This document shows positions 12,690-25,800 of a stretch of DNA of 64,000 nt, one piece after another (position 1 is the first letter of the stretch; the number at the start of each line of letters is the position of its first letter). The position numbers were made by a program, and so were the translations under genes. The notes beneath the pieces were generated by a model. It saw only the letters and a program-made list of their open reading frames with translations, made no database searches and was not told the origin of the DNA. The stretch is from Parus major (taxonomy: Eukaryota > Chordata > Aves > Passeriformes > Paridae), in assembly GCF_001522545.3 (NCBI RefSeq), contig NC_031769.1:134242616-134306615 (forward strand), written 5' to 3'.

Positions 12690-13125
12690 AAAGTGGCAGC
12701 TGACACACTCAGGTCAAGGAAGGAATTGGAAATGTCAGCTGACAGGTCTGAGGAGCCAACAGATCAGTTGTTGACTCAGAGGAGGGCTGGGATTGGGAAT
12801 GTCCCCGCACGGTGACAGTGACAGAGCTGTGACTGAGCAGCAGTAACGTGAGGATTAGCAGGGCATTAGGATTGCAGGGAGACAGTCAGAATCAGCGACG
12901 AGTTGAAAGGGTGTCTCATTATCGGGCTCTGGCTGTGCTGCAGCATTGATCCATGCCTGCAATCCCTCACACATCCATACTTGCAAACAGCTGAATTAGC
13001 TGCCCTTATCATGCATGCAGAGATTCCCTGTATAAATGCAGGGTAGCTATGTTACACTAAGAAATACAGCTGAAGAATAACCTTCTGAGTAAGAATAAGT
13101 GATTGTTTCATCAGCATTCAGTACC
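12690..13125 (+). mobile_element. Possible solo LTR (weak)
   Basis: A GC-richer segment in AT-rich DNA carries a TATA-like box (TGTATAAATGC, about 13029-13039). Downstream, at 13070-13105, are AATAA-type sequences that could be an R/U5 region. Near its left end are two similar strings, GCAGCTGACAC and GTCAGCTGACAGG. This arrangement resembles an LTR read in plus orientation. I found no target duplication and could not match a named family, so a host regulatory element is also possible. Confidence 0.3.
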
Positions 13126-14347
13126 ACAGCAGCAGTTCAGAGTAGATGAAAACCAAACAGAGGAACAAAGAGGTTTAGAAGAGCAGATAAAAGGAGAGCA
13201 ATGAAAGGAAAAACATTGCACTTAATATGCTCACGGAAAGGTAGAGGACAGGGCAGAGCCGGAGGCTCTGTACTCATGGGATCTTCTTTCCAGCACCATA
13301 TGTGTTACAAATAAGCAGATAATGTGGAGATCAATTTTTTATTGATAGTGGGTGAACACAGGGATGTTATTTATTTCTTTCTCTGATATCTGGAGTACTA
13401 TAATCATGTTATAACCTGTGGTATGGAGTTTTCTTGAATATGATATTTTTTCTCTGTTTAAGGTACTTTTGGAAATGTGAACTTACACCTTGAACTCATT
13501 TTATTTGGATAGAAGCATGTAACTGACAAAGAAATTACAGTACAGTAAAATTTGTGTTTAAGTGTGATGGCTGTCACTCACAAATCTGACTACTGGAAGG
13601 ACATCCCTCATCTGAGTTTTGGCAGATGAACACAAAGGGAAAGAAAATGCTGTATGAAGAAATGTTGATTTCTGAAAAAGGTTTGTGTGTCATATTTTAT
13701 GGGAAAGATCTTTTTACAGGCCTTTTAAATAAATATTTTAAATGAGTTGCATAATTAGACAGTTTGGGTTTCTATACAGAAGGAGGATGAGAAAAACCAC
13801 TTGCCCTTCAAAGGGAAAGACTTTCTATATTAGACATTATAATGCGTTTGCTGTTTTTCTACATGTCTGAATTGACTTATGTGCACACAGCAGTTTGATA
13901 TACATAGTCTGCAATATGTCTTACACTACTGTATTTATAGGCAGTTAGGGTGTCTGTGGATATGAAGGCAAAACCTGGAGACACCAAGTCTTTCAAGGGA
14001 TCTCAAGCTTCAATGAATGTCTAGCACACGTACTGCCCTGAGACTTTGAGTACTGATCTTTTCCATGGCTTTAGCCTTAAGAACAACCAAAACCAGGTGT
14101 GTCTCTGTCTAAAAGGAGAGGAAATATGTCTAGAAACAACAAAAGGCATCAGGAAACAAGGTTCATGTGACAGAAAATATGCCTTGGACCCCAGGTTTTT
14201 GATGGCAATATCTTGGCACAGCATAGTCTCAGTTGCATAAGTAACATAATAACTATTCATGTTTGTCATTAGCAGCCTGCGAAGAACTGAGCTCAGAATC
14301 TAGGTGCTTCCAGAGAAAATATTCAGCCCAGTTATATAAAATGACTT
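13126..14347. other. AT-rich noncoding DNA, nothing assigned
   Basis: No gene, RNA or named repeat recognised. Overlapping frames of 64 and 82 codons at 14021-14269 on opposite strands have no recognisable protein features. Confidence 0.5.
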
Positions 14348-14373
14348 TATCTATCTATCAATCTGTCTATCTG

Positions 14374-14423
<50 letters not shown>

Positions 14424-14445
14424 CGTCTATCTATCTATCTATCTT
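14348..14445. repeat. (TATC)n tetranucleotide microsatellite
   Basis: About 98 bp of TATC/ATCT units, with substitutions such as CAATC, CTGTC and CCGTC near the ends and a perfect core at about 14374-14421. It creates the repetitive YLSI peptide of a 61-codon plus frame, which is not a gene. Confidence 0.97.
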
Positions 14446-14694
14446 TGAAACACTGTGTATAGTACTTAATTGTATATAACAATAATGATAACCATACCCT
14501 TATAAATGACAGCATTTCTTGTATAAATATTCTTTTTTATAAGGCATAAAAAGCAAAAAATTGGTCCATATACTCACAAAAGATAATGCTACGTGTTCTG
14601 AGACAAACAATTAGGGAATAACTGGTGGACAAGAGAAAAAAAAAAAAGTTTTCATTTATATATGAAAACAGGTGGATTTTGTCCCTCTAAGAAA
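14446..14694. other. AT-rich noncoding DNA
   Basis: A short spacer containing an A-rich tract at about 14636-14647. Nothing else was recognised. Confidence 0.5.
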
Positions 14695-14798
14695 GGCTGC
14701 CCCTGTTCATGTCAGGAAAATTGGGCTAGATGACCTTTAAAGGCCCATTCCAAATCAAAGCACATTGTGATTCTATGATTTTATAGATGATTCTATAG
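14695..14798 (+). mobile_element. CR1 LINE 3' tail
   Basis: About 100 bp in plus orientation match the extreme 3' end of CR1. A GGGCTAGATGACCTTTAAAGG segment with a CCATTCCAAA continuation is followed by ATTCTATGATT and a second ATTCTAT copy, which is the family's terminal microsatellite. No coding sequence remains, so this is a severely 5'-truncated copy. Confidence 0.9.
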
Positions 14799-15885
14799 CC
14801 TGTGTTGTCTACAGCACAAAAGAAGTGCCATTCTGCCTATGGATAGAGCACCACATAGGTCACCACATACATACCAGAAAGGTTGATAACTACTTCTCTC
14901 TTTCTGGTTTAATTTTAATTCCTATGTTATGTTCTACATGTTAACCAAAACTGAGACTAATAAATTTAACATTTTGAACACCAAAAACTTCCTTAGTAGC
15001 TAATCTAGATGGGTGAAAATATTTCAAGAGAAAAAAATAAATTGCCTTTAATGATGTATCTAAGTTCCTACAAGCTTAATTGTTATGTAAAAGCATCATA
15101 TGTCATAAATTATACAGCACAGCATCTAGCTAAAATAAGTACAGGTAGGAAGTGGTAGACCTTAATGAGGCAAAAATGTCCTCCAAGGTAATGCACAAGT
15201 ACTGCTTTAATTCTGCCTAGAATTAGGTAGAGGCCTAAATTACCTAGAGGCCATAATACAATAATAGAAAAGAAAAAGGAGAGCTTGAAAGGGAAAGCAG
15301 ACAGCAGCTCTCAGACTTTGGTTTGCTATTATGTTTATCTCTTTCCAAGAAGACAGAAGAGAGTTCTAAATTACTTTTTCCTTCCCTCTAAAATCTCAGG
15401 CATTGATTTTTGTCTCTTGAGTCATTAAGGTCTTAATGATTTCTGACAATTTTGACATCAAAACTTTAAAAAAATTTAGATCTCTATGTCCCTTAGGAGA
15501 AAATTTGGAATGTCTGAAAATGTTGGGTAGGTTTTAAGGACAAAATATTGAAATCTTAAGAAATGTAAAATATGTTTCTTTGTTGTAACTTGAGTCTTAC
15601 ATGTACTGATTAATGTTTCAGTGTTCTGACTGTATCAAATGTAAATTCACAAATGAGTATGGCATAACCTGAATTTAACTTCACTCACCTGTGTTTATAT
15701 GTCTGTGCAGATGTTTGTGTATAAACATTCTAATACATCTAGATCTGACCTTAATCTCACTTATTGGGCAAGGTCAGGCTGCATTCACTGAGCCTAAGGG
15801 AATATGGCACAATATGATTTATGCCCATCTGGGTAAAGCTCTTCCCCTCCAACTTGGAATGCCTCACAAATATTTTCTCCTTATC
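14799..15885. other. AT-rich noncoding DNA, nothing assigned
   Basis: No gene or named repeat recognised. The 115-codon plus frame beginning at 15691 runs into the neighbouring LTR and has no family features. Confidence 0.5.
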
Positions 15886-16640
15886 TGGTCCCTTGGATCA
15901 GTTTTACATGAAAAGATGAGATTTCTGCAACACTTGGAATTTGATTTGTCTGTCAGAATCCCAGGAAAGCCAAGACCCTCGTGCCCAACCAGTCTGTCAA
16001 TGTCCTATCAGTGTCCCATTACTGGGACCCCTCACTGAGCAGTCCTGGATCAGAGGGTTTGACTGACTAAGGCAGGGACACACCAACAGCATAAAGGAGA
16101 CCCCCCAGTGGCTCTTCCCACTCTGAGTGTGTTACCTGCTGCCAGTGACTGCTTGTGCCCGTGAAGAATTCAACACCAACACTTTACAGATTAACACTCT
16201 TGATTAATATAAAATTGTGACAGATTAAGGTTTGAGCATTGCCAGTGATCTGACTGCAAAAATCTATTCCAAGCAATATTGTCCCCAGTAAAAGTATTCA
16301 GCGTACATAGAGTATGGTTCTCACCCAAAAAGTGTCCCTTTGGGGGAGAAAAGGGGTCCAGCCCCTTGGCTGGTCCCAGCAGTTAGGATGCAGCAGTTAC
16401 CATCAATATATGACAAACGCAAAATAAGATAACTGCTTGCCTTTTATATGGTAGCTTTTTGAACATAATAACATTGCAGGATTTCTTTCTCTGGGACCAT
16501 GTTAAGTTCATGCTTAAATAATAAAATCTCCAAATACCACAAGTTTTGCTTCCTAGCTCCAAAGAAAGGGATGACTGAAGAATGACAAGGCCTTTCTCTC
16601 AATTTGTTTGACATTTTATGTCGCACTCTTGACACCACAT
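15886..16640 (-). mobile_element. LTR of an endogenous retrovirus, minus orientation (copy 1)
   Basis: The left 350 bp are clearly similar to 22163-22485. Shared strings include TTTGATTTGTC, CCCAGGAAAGC, GCCCAACCAGT and ACAGATTAAGG. Read on the minus strand, a TATA-type box (complement of TTTTATATGG at 16442-16451) lies upstream of the degraded polyadenylation region near 16200-16215, where copy 2 keeps an intact signal. That order is expected of an LTR. The left edge is set by alignment to copy 2. The right edge is uncertain, and I could not identify a target duplication. It is an old and diverged copy. Confidence 0.7.
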
Positions 16641-19600
16641 TCTGTGTCCATATATGTTACAAATACTTGTTAACATCAAGGAAAACCAGTTTCATTTCCA
16701 TAATCTGCAGTCAGTATATTTTTGTGAACACACTCTTCTGCCCATTTTCTGAAGTTTTGTGTTGAATCTTTATCCTATGGTGGTCATCTAGGTTCTTTGA
16801 CTTACTGCAAATCCAGTCCATTTTCTGATTAAGGGCTTCTCCCTGAAGTCTGTGTCACTTTCCCACCTCAACATTTTGCCTGCCTTTCCCTTTTTCTCAG
16901 CTGCTTCTATCATATGTCTTAGTCCCAGTCTTGATGTCCAACCAAATCAAACTTTCCTTTTGTTGTAATTTCTGTTTCACACAGTTACAGCTCTTTCCTC
17001 CTGAGTCTTAGCTTTATGTTTGCACTTTCAGCAGATTTTATATCCCAAATTTTTTTTGTTTTTTTAGACCCACCTGTTGAATTGTCACCATCTGTTTTTC
17101 TCTGTCAAACTATAGGTGGTCATGAAGAACACAGGAAGGACAAGGTCCCAGAGCCATACTTTTCCTCCAAAAAATATGATGAAGAACTTTCTGTAAAGCT
17201 CTTCAGTGTATTTTGCTTGTAGTGACCTCCTGTCAGGTTGTTTGTTTTGGATGAGGCATGCCTTGGGCATCTGAAATGGAAAGAAATTCAAATATGCTGC
17301 TAAAGAAGAGATGTTGTTAGGTGCTCCACTTAAGTTTTTCTTATCAAGAGTACATTGTGTCTATTCAGATATTTTGGAAGTGAGCAAATGACGAGTGGTT
17401 TTTTCAGGTTTGTGAGTATTCACCAGAACAACCAAACCATCAAAACAAAGGGTCACATAAACATCATCATCTAATTTATCCCATTAATGTTTTTCTTCCT
17501 TATTTACTTCATTAAAAATTTAGAAAAATCAGTCAAAAATATTAACAGAGATGTTTTAACTATAACTAGTGTTTGTGTCCAGAACACACTGAATCAATTC
17601 ACATCACCCTCTCCAAAATCTTTCCTTGTACAGTAAATAATTCTTTATCTGATTTCCTTGGAAGTTATCATGAACTTAGCCGTAAATTACTTGTGTTTTG
17701 TTCTTATTATTTCTTCTTTTATTTTTCTCTCTTAAAAGAATTAAATTTTATCAGTATTTTCTCAATGAATACAAATATTAACAAGGAAAAAAAGAAGTAT
17801 GATGGAGTAGTTGCGTTTTTTCACCTTAAAGAGTACTTGTTTTAATAAGTTAATCACTGTAATAATTTTTCAGTGCACTGCTTCATTAAATATCAATATG
17901 ATTTCAGATTACAGAAAAGGTAACTTAATAAAACAGAAAAGCATAAGAAAAAAAAAAAAGATAACCAGAGAGTGACAAAGCAGCAAAATTAGCTAACCTA
18001 GAATACTGAGAAGTGTCATCAATTTAGACGTTATGGTTTGAATCCTTTCTTTCATTAAGAAATAAAGTTTTGATACCATCTGTAGGAGACAGTTGTCCCT
18101 ATTGACTTCAGATATAGCCTTTTTTTAGGTGCACTGAGATTCAGGTAATGATAAGATTAAGTACATATCTATATTTCTATTTATCTATATATTTAAATAC
18201 ATCATAAGGACATTTTGCTTAGAACAAGAATTGCTCTTATTTGGAGTGTGACCCAGGACAGTGTAACCCTAAGTTTACACACTGTAATTTTTCATTCTTT
18301 GACTATAAATAGAAGATTATTGGTCTCCTGGTTTGAGAATCTGTTGAACTTATATGAAGTACAAATACATAAACTGCACATATTACCATCAAAGCTCCTC
18401 TTAAATTTGTCATTGTTTTCTTATCTTGAATGCTTACTTTTCCTCTTTACATAATATAAGCTTATAAAATTGAGAAAAAAATTAGAAAAAGAAATTTAAG
18501 AAAAAAAATTATTTATCATAGTACTAAAAAATCCCAAACTCCCAGTACTATCTGGGCTTTATAAATATGATAATATTTTAAAACTGGCATTAGAAAGGCT
18601 ATGTGGTTTCAATTCTTATGTGCCTATCAGTCTAAGTCAAATAATTTTCAAAATGTTAATTTTGAGCTGAAGGACAAGGAAGTAACAAAATTCACTCTGT
18701 TATTCTTACCAGACTTCACATCTATCAAATAAAATGTAATTTGATATTCCAAGAAGCAGATCTTCAAAATGGTGTATAGGGAGCTACACAAACAAATCTC
18801 TTTAATGTAAATGTGACTTGAGCACATAACCTCCCAAGAGGGATTTATAAAAGGTACCTCTCATCATCTCTAAACGTATTTGAGTCAAAAGGCAGTCCTG
18901 GAAGAATAGAAATACTTTTTTGTTATGCTAATTAAAAATGGTAGCAGGTTTTTTGAGCCACAAATATACCAAAACAAGAGAAAAACACAGAAAGAATGAG
19001 GGAAAGAAGCAGCTATTTTGTGAGGATAGGAAACCCGTTTTATAACCCTCCAATAAAGTAATGACCTCCATATAAGCAATTTTGAAAATATCATTTATTA
19101 TGATAACACAAGCTTGTGCTGTACCTTTATCTGTGTATGAAAAAATAAAAAAAAAATTAATGCTTTATTCTCAGCTTTATGTGTTACTTAAAATAGAGAT
19201 GTGACATGTTTCGAGAAGCTTAGTCATTATATTCTGCACATTGCAGGATGGAGAAGATCATCTTAGATTACTCACAGACATTCCAATACTTTTGAAAGTC
19301 AATATCTGCTATTGAAGATTGAGAGCAGCACTATTGCTGTGGCTTCTGTTCCAGGACGTTGTTTATATATCAGAAAATTAAATAATAAGGCTTATTGGTG
19401 ACTGGGGTGAAGAATTCACTCCATATTGAAAAAAAAATATAGATCTTAGAAAAGTATTTCAAAATAAATGACATTCAAGAATGATAAATGTTCAAATCAG
19501 ACTATAGGCTATGAAAATAAAGGTGTATATAGCAAAAAAAAAAAGGAAGAAAATGCAAAATCCATCACAGATGTGACTTATTCAGGCTAGTGAAATGAAA

Positions 19601-19659
19601 AATGGTTAGAAACTGTAAGAACATGACTGCATGACTGCTTATGGTAGTTGAGTGGAGAG
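16641..19659. other. Noncoding DNA, nothing assigned
   Basis: Mostly AT-rich, with A or T runs near 17050-17066, 17949-17960 and 19140-19155. If 15886 and 22163 were LTRs of one provirus this would be its interior, but no gag, pol or env-like frame is visible. Frames reach only 60 to 90 codons. Confidence 0.5.
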
Positions 19660-20205
19660 CAATGGACATTATTTATTTTTATATTAGTGAAGTTTCCAAC
19701 ACAGTCTCCTAAAACATCCTTCTAGACAACCTGATGAAGTATAGATTAGCTAAGCAGATGGTGAAGCAGGTTGAAAACTGTCTCAAATGCCAGGTTTAAG
19801 TACCAGTGATGAGCACCATGAAGTCCAGTTTGGGGCCAGTCAGAACTGTCCACCACAGGGCTCAGTACTGGTACCAGTTCAGGACATTCATCAATGACCT
19901 GCTTGATGGGACAGGACATAAATAGCAAGAGGATGCAAAGCTATAAAGAGTGACTGATTCATCAGAGGGTTGTGCTCAGTTCAGAGGGACCTCAACAGAG
20001 AGGAGATCTACAAATTCAACAAGAGAAAATGCAAAGTCTTGTGCTTGGGAGGAACACTCCCATGCTCTAGTACATGTCAAGAGCAGAACAGCTAGAAAAC
20101 AGCATTACAGAAAATGACCTGGGGATCCTGCAGGTTCAAGGTTGGCCTTGAACCCATTAAGTGATCTTGCAGCAAAGAATAGGGTTACTGGCTATTGGCT
20201 GCAAA
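19660..20205 (+). mobile_element. CR1 LINE, internal reverse transcriptase fragment
   Basis: About 545 bp in plus orientation follow CR1 ORF2 from the AFDTV region to the block after the catalytic motif. Landmarks are ACACAGTCTCC near 19700, GGGCTCAGTACTGG near 19858, FINDL at 19888-19902, and GACCTGGGG-ATCCTG near 20118. Frameshifts, a stop just after FINDL and a replaced FADD region (near 19920) show that it is dead. Neither the 5' end nor the 3' tail of CR1 is present. Confidence 0.88.
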
Positions 20206-22162
20206 TCCAGGGAGATGACCTGCCCCTTTTGCTAAGTCCTGTTGAAACTGCTTGTTCTGGGAAGTGAGAGTCTCAGTTTTAAGTTGCATTGTGTAGGAGA
20301 GGGCCAGTGGGAGAATCCTGCCAGTATATATAAATGCATTATTGGGGAAACAAAGAAAAGGGAGGTGCCTCTTCTTGGTGGTATCCAGTGAAAGAAGAGA
20401 AAATAAGCTGCCACATGTTGAAATACTATCAGCTTAAGACTATCACAGTGGTGTGTGGCCCATATGAACTTCTGCTTTATGCATTTCAGTTTTCTAACAG
20501 AAAAGCACTGATTGCAGACCAGGGGATGATGGCCAAATCTGTCTGACATTTCATCAGGGTAGGTAACTTAAATAGGAAGAGGCTTAACTTACCATTAAAA
20601 ACTTGGTAAGGGGAGAAAGGAAGTGTTAGGGGAAGAAAGAGAAGGAATACCTTTGTTTCTTACAGATGTAAGAGAAAACTAATGAGAAATATCAAGTCTC
20701 AAGCTTACAAGGCACTGATCTCATGAAAAAATGACAACAAAACAAGCAAAAAAATTCAACTCATGTATTCAGTCTGAGCAGATGTTACAAGTAATGAATG
20801 CATTTTTAGCAAAGATCTAACACTATATGTGGACCAGTGAAGGAAAGAATTTTATGAACTGTTTTTTCTTAAGTTATTGTTGTAAGGTAAGTACTTGATT
20901 AAAAAGCTAGGTAAGAGGAAACATTTTTGCATATCTGGACTAAAAATTGCAGGATGGTATGTTTGCTTCTGGATCATTTTCATCTTGCTATGTCTTACTC
21001 TTTCCAAGCACACACTGTTAATTCATGTGTATGTCCATGCACATCTTTGTGAGTTTATTTTCAATACTGTAAAATTATTTTCATTTAGGCTATAGCCATT
21101 TCTTCACCAGCACACATTTATGCCCCCTAAAACCCTAGATGCTAAATCCATTACAGAATCTTACCAGCCTAAGAAGATGGAGACAGTAACAGTGAGTCAG
21201 CCCATGGAGAAAAAAATGTAGTTGTAACTTGCACTGGAAGAAATAGTTGAACACTAAGCCCTGATAATTTCTCTGAAAAATTTGAGATGATGTCACAGAT
21301 AATTTGGAAAAACTTTCATCAACTTCAGTATTCCTTTATTTAATTAATTGGTAGCAGCTATAATAAATTGCTGCATGTCAGCTGAATTTTACATAGTTTA
21401 ATTGGAAAACTATTTTAAATGTGACTCATCTCCAAAATCAGAGACTGCATTCACCATAACAAAGTATAAATGTCAGCTAGCCTGGAATTTAATCTAATCA
21501 CATTAAAATAAAATTTCTCAATGAATGAGATAAAGTGAATGATGACGTCTTTATCATAAATATATGTTCTTTTTTAAGTTATATATAATCTGGTAGTTTG
21601 AAATATCAAGGATTCTAATGAAATAAGACTATGAAGATCAAGAATAAAATAAATATGTATCTAAAATTGTTGTGCTTCATTGTTCCTGTGATTGGATTTT
21701 CTCATTTGAAATGTCAGAAGATAAAACAATTTTCCTTATTTAGAATGTATTTTAGAATAATTTCCTTATTAAGCGTACCACTTAATTAAATTTCTATTGT
21801 ATTGTAGATAAAACCCATCACTATCTCATTTCTAGAAATTGTATTTGGATTATAACCAAGATAGAAAAGAAAATATTGCAACTTCCTTTCTGGATAAATG
21901 AACTGTCTTCCTGAAAACTTCACTCTTATTTTTAACTAAAAAGTAGCAAACATAGTACAGTAATTGTCAGTGCAGAATATGCATAGACTGATATAACTAT
22001 GTTTGAATCCCTGAATATATTAAAAATTAGAGTTTAAAAACATTCAAAATTGTATTTCTGAATATCAGCAAGTTCTTTCTGAATTAATTTTAAAATAATA
22101 GTTTCAGTTTTATTCAACTGAAACTGAAAGCAGTATTTATATTCATTTGTTAAGCTATCATG
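20206..22162. other. AT-rich noncoding DNA, nothing assigned
   Basis: No gene or named repeat. Overlapping frames at 20232-20549 on opposite strands are unremarkable. Positions 21310-21420 are rich in TTAATTA-like strings. Confidence 0.5.
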
Positions 22163-22800
22163 TGTGGGACACCATCTGTCACACAAAAAGGGAAGATTTA
22201 CTCAAACTCTCAGTGTTTGATTTGTCAGCCAGCACCCCAGGAAAGCTGAGACCCTTTGCCCAACCAGTGTGTCATCATCCCATTATGGGGACCCTTCACT
22301 GAGCACTTCACTAGATCAGAGCATGGTTCAACTGACTTTTCAGGGTCACATGCCAAACTGAGAAATCCCCTCCTTGATCTCCACACCTTTACACACTTCC
22401 AGGGACTGTCAGCACCCTTGATGGACTCACACCAGCAGTTTACAGAATAACAGTCTTTATTAATAAAGTTGTAACAGATTAAGGTGTGAAAATGCATTTG
22501 TGTGGAGCATGAATGACTCTAGTCATACATCACACTCACTGAGGGGTGGTTGTACCTAGGGGTGCGGATCTCAGCACATTTGTGATAACCTTGGGATGGG
22601 CTCACCTGTCGGTCCAAGGAGAATGACTTCACCAGAGTTGCTGACTCAAGAGCAGAATTTCTTCCTTTATCTCTCTTGGTTTTCAGCTGCTGGGTGGCTT
22701 ATGAGCTAAAAACTGCCACCCTGTGCTAAGGTTTCAACAGTGCCTGGCCACAGTGTCTCCGCTCTGTTCCACCCTTCATTTAATCCCATTTAGATCTTAT
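22163..22800 (-). mobile_element. LTR of an endogenous retrovirus, minus orientation (copy 2)
   Basis: It begins TGTGGGACACC, a plausible LTR terminus in reverse, and aligns with 15886-16235 over its first 320 bp. On the minus strand a polyadenylation signal AATAAA is present (complement of TTTATT at 22456-22461). Beyond about 22490 the two copies diverge, so they belong to related subfamilies or have different U3 regions. The right boundary is approximate. Overlapping frames of 64 and 90 codons on opposite strands here are incidental. Confidence 0.72.
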
Positions 22801-25800
22801 TGTATATGTGAGGTTTGTTATGCTGATCCTGTTCCATCCAGGGAGTAACAACTATATTTTTCCTATAACTTCTGTACCATTTTTACCCTCAGTCATCTTC
22901 CCACGCAACCATAAATGTATCATTTTATCATACTCATTATTGCCATGCATTTATCTAATTGACTGATGAAAGAATACCGTGTTGTAGTGACTTCAGAGAC
23001 TGATGGAATTTATTATGCAGCGTAAGAATATTCTAAACAAGATTGAGCAGCTTATTTTTCTAATTTAAATGGTGGTTAGAGATATTACTTCAGAAGAATA
23101 TTTTTAATACTGTGTTGCTCATGTTTTAGATCAGCTATAGTAGAATTGGTTTCAATAGACTTACTGCAAGGAAGAAACCTTTATTTTTGTTTCCTGAAAA
23201 AATAATATACTGGATAACATCCAGTAGCTGAATTAAACTAGTAAAATGAACATTCTTCCATTTCCTGAGATTTGTATTGAATCACTGGAAAATATAATCA
23301 TCTATCCTGAAATAGCCTTTGTCTGTTTTTTCATAAAAAAAACAAACATTTTTCACAAAGATAAAGAGTACATCCAATTGCAGTACTCCTTCAGGCAAAG
23401 AGATTATTATTTTCTTTGACATATGTGAAAATCAGAAACTGTTTCTTTAGACTACTGAGTCGAAGGAGAGAACCTAAAGATTCAAACTTCAACAAGCTGG
23501 CCAGTACTGGGGACAAGCGGTCATTTATCCACCAAGGATGTCCAAAGGAAAAAAAACCTTTTCAGGGTTTATATACACTGCAACACAAAGGCTTCCCATA
23601 CCCCTCTTTCCTTTGTCAAGTCCAAATTTTTTATTCTTATTGTTTCAGCTACTACTAAACATTTAATCCATCTCTAGTAAAAGAATAACTTAAAGATCAG
23701 CTTGTTTAACAATACTATATTAATTTAAATTTTTTACCTAAGCAATTCGATATTAAGTTCTGCAGGTGGATTACATTTATTAAAACTTTTGGAGTGTTTA
23801 AGTTTTGAGATACTCCCTAGTTTTTCTATAATATCTATCTTATTTTATTAGAACAAAGTTATCTATTAACTAAAACTAAGTGCAGCTAAAACAGGATTAA
23901 AAAAGCTAAAATAGCAAAATCACAGAAACACAAATTTCTTAACTAATTTAAAATACATACATATTTAAAATACATGCATATTCCAAGTGCACTTATGAAT
24001 ATGTAGAGTTCTGACCTTAAGCCATGAGTATTCCATTAGCTCTTTTTGCTGTCTCTTTTATGTTGTTTCATATAGATTTATGCCTTCAATGTAGAAAAGA
24101 AGTACCTGAAAAAAATGTAGAAATTTCCTATTGTTTCTAAATTATTTATTTTAATCTTTTATAAAGATCAAATGTGCTGCATATATTTCTTATTATTTAA
24201 AAATCCGAAAGTCATGACAAGAGAAGTCTGAAAATCTAATTGTTATGACTCTTTAAGAAGATGACATTTATTGTTTCTCAAACAGCAAAAGTATTTTATT
24301 AATTTCAGGATAAATTTGGACACATTGAGATATGAATAAATTATTTCATGTATGCCGTCACATATTTTTTATACTTTATTACATTTTCTTTGCAGTCAGT
24401 GTATTTATTCTTTTTTCTTTTTTTAGTGAAAGAAGTCTGTATTTATGGCAAATTCAGAATAAATATGGTGTATATAAATTTTGCTAATAATGATCTTTTT
24501 TTAACTTTAAATATTTGATTCCAATTTAGTAAACAAAATTACTTTATACCTATGAATTAATTCCAGATTCTTCTTCCAAGATGAGGCACTGTGCTATACT
24601 CTGTCTCATGTCCTTTTGGTTTTTCTCAGATTTCATTCCATACATCCATTAAAGATTTCCTTCCACTTCTAGGTTGCCTTGGATGGCTACCATATCCCTA
24701 AGAAGTTGCTCTCTCACTCCCCTCTTCCACAGGACAAGATGAGAAAATAGGGTGAAAAAAACTCCCAGACTGGGAAAAGGAGAGGGAGTTTGCCAATTAC
24801 CATCACAGGCAATACAAACTTGACTTAGGCAAATTAATTTTATTTATTCCCCATTAGAAATAGAGAAGAATGGTTAGAATGAGAGACAAAGACAAAAATG
24901 TGTTTCCCCCTCATGAATTCCCTTTGTATCCAGTTATTAGAGTTTATTAAACTGTATTTTATGGAATTCATGTTTTAGAGTAGCTACTTAAGTAATTGGA
25001 TTTTTATTATAAATATAAAAAGTCATAGGGTGCTTGCATTGAAGTCTAGATATTCATCAGACTGGGGAATTCCATGCTCACCAGGCTGTACTGCCATTCT
25101 TTCTTAATCTTCATACATCTAAAAATTAAAGCTTACATGGCTTCAACAGTAGAGGACAATATGCAAAAATAACAGCCTAAATAAAGTTTTCCTGCATGAA
25201 AATGCATGTATTTTAGGTCTTCCCAAAAAGAATATTCTTTGATCTTCTCTTTTATGACTTTCTCACTGTAGTTTTCTTAACTGAGCTCTGAAAAAAGTTT
25301 GAAGTCTAAATTCCCCATGGAGCCTGAAAAGGGTGAGTGCTTTGCTGTATTTTTAATCTCTGAAACAGTTGATTGCAAGTCTCACAAGTGATTTCTGCTG
25401 CACAGACAGCTCCTGTGCACTAATTCTGCTCTTCTGTCCCAGCCCACTAGGCAATATTTCTATTTAATCTAAGAGTGCTATATGAGGTCTTCCTAAATCC
25501 TTTGATCACCATAAAGAGAAATGTACTATCAAATATAGTAAAATGGTAATAATGCACAAAGAATACATAGAAAATACAACTCAGTGTATAATGATGAAAG
25601 CAATATGTGATATTAAGTTATACACAATTAAAATGATGTTACATTGCACTATGTTTATTTTATGAGTTGTGTGTAAATTATGCATAATCTACAGGTGTGT
25701 ACACTTTAATTTTCTCCTTTTTCTGAGCAAGTAGATTAAATGCTTGCATATTCACATTTTCACTCTTCTGTCTGAGAACTAAAGAAAGTTTGCCCTCTGC

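Noticed and set aside
17016..17222. 68-codon frame with a strong acceptor-like T-run upstream (17050-17067)
   Set aside because: No matching donor with a convincing context and no recognisable protein. The T-run alone is not evidence.
15886..22800. Full-length provirus between the two related LTRs
   Set aside because: No gag, pol or env-like frame is visible between them, a CR1 fragment sits inside, and the LTRs diverge strongly beyond about 320 bp.
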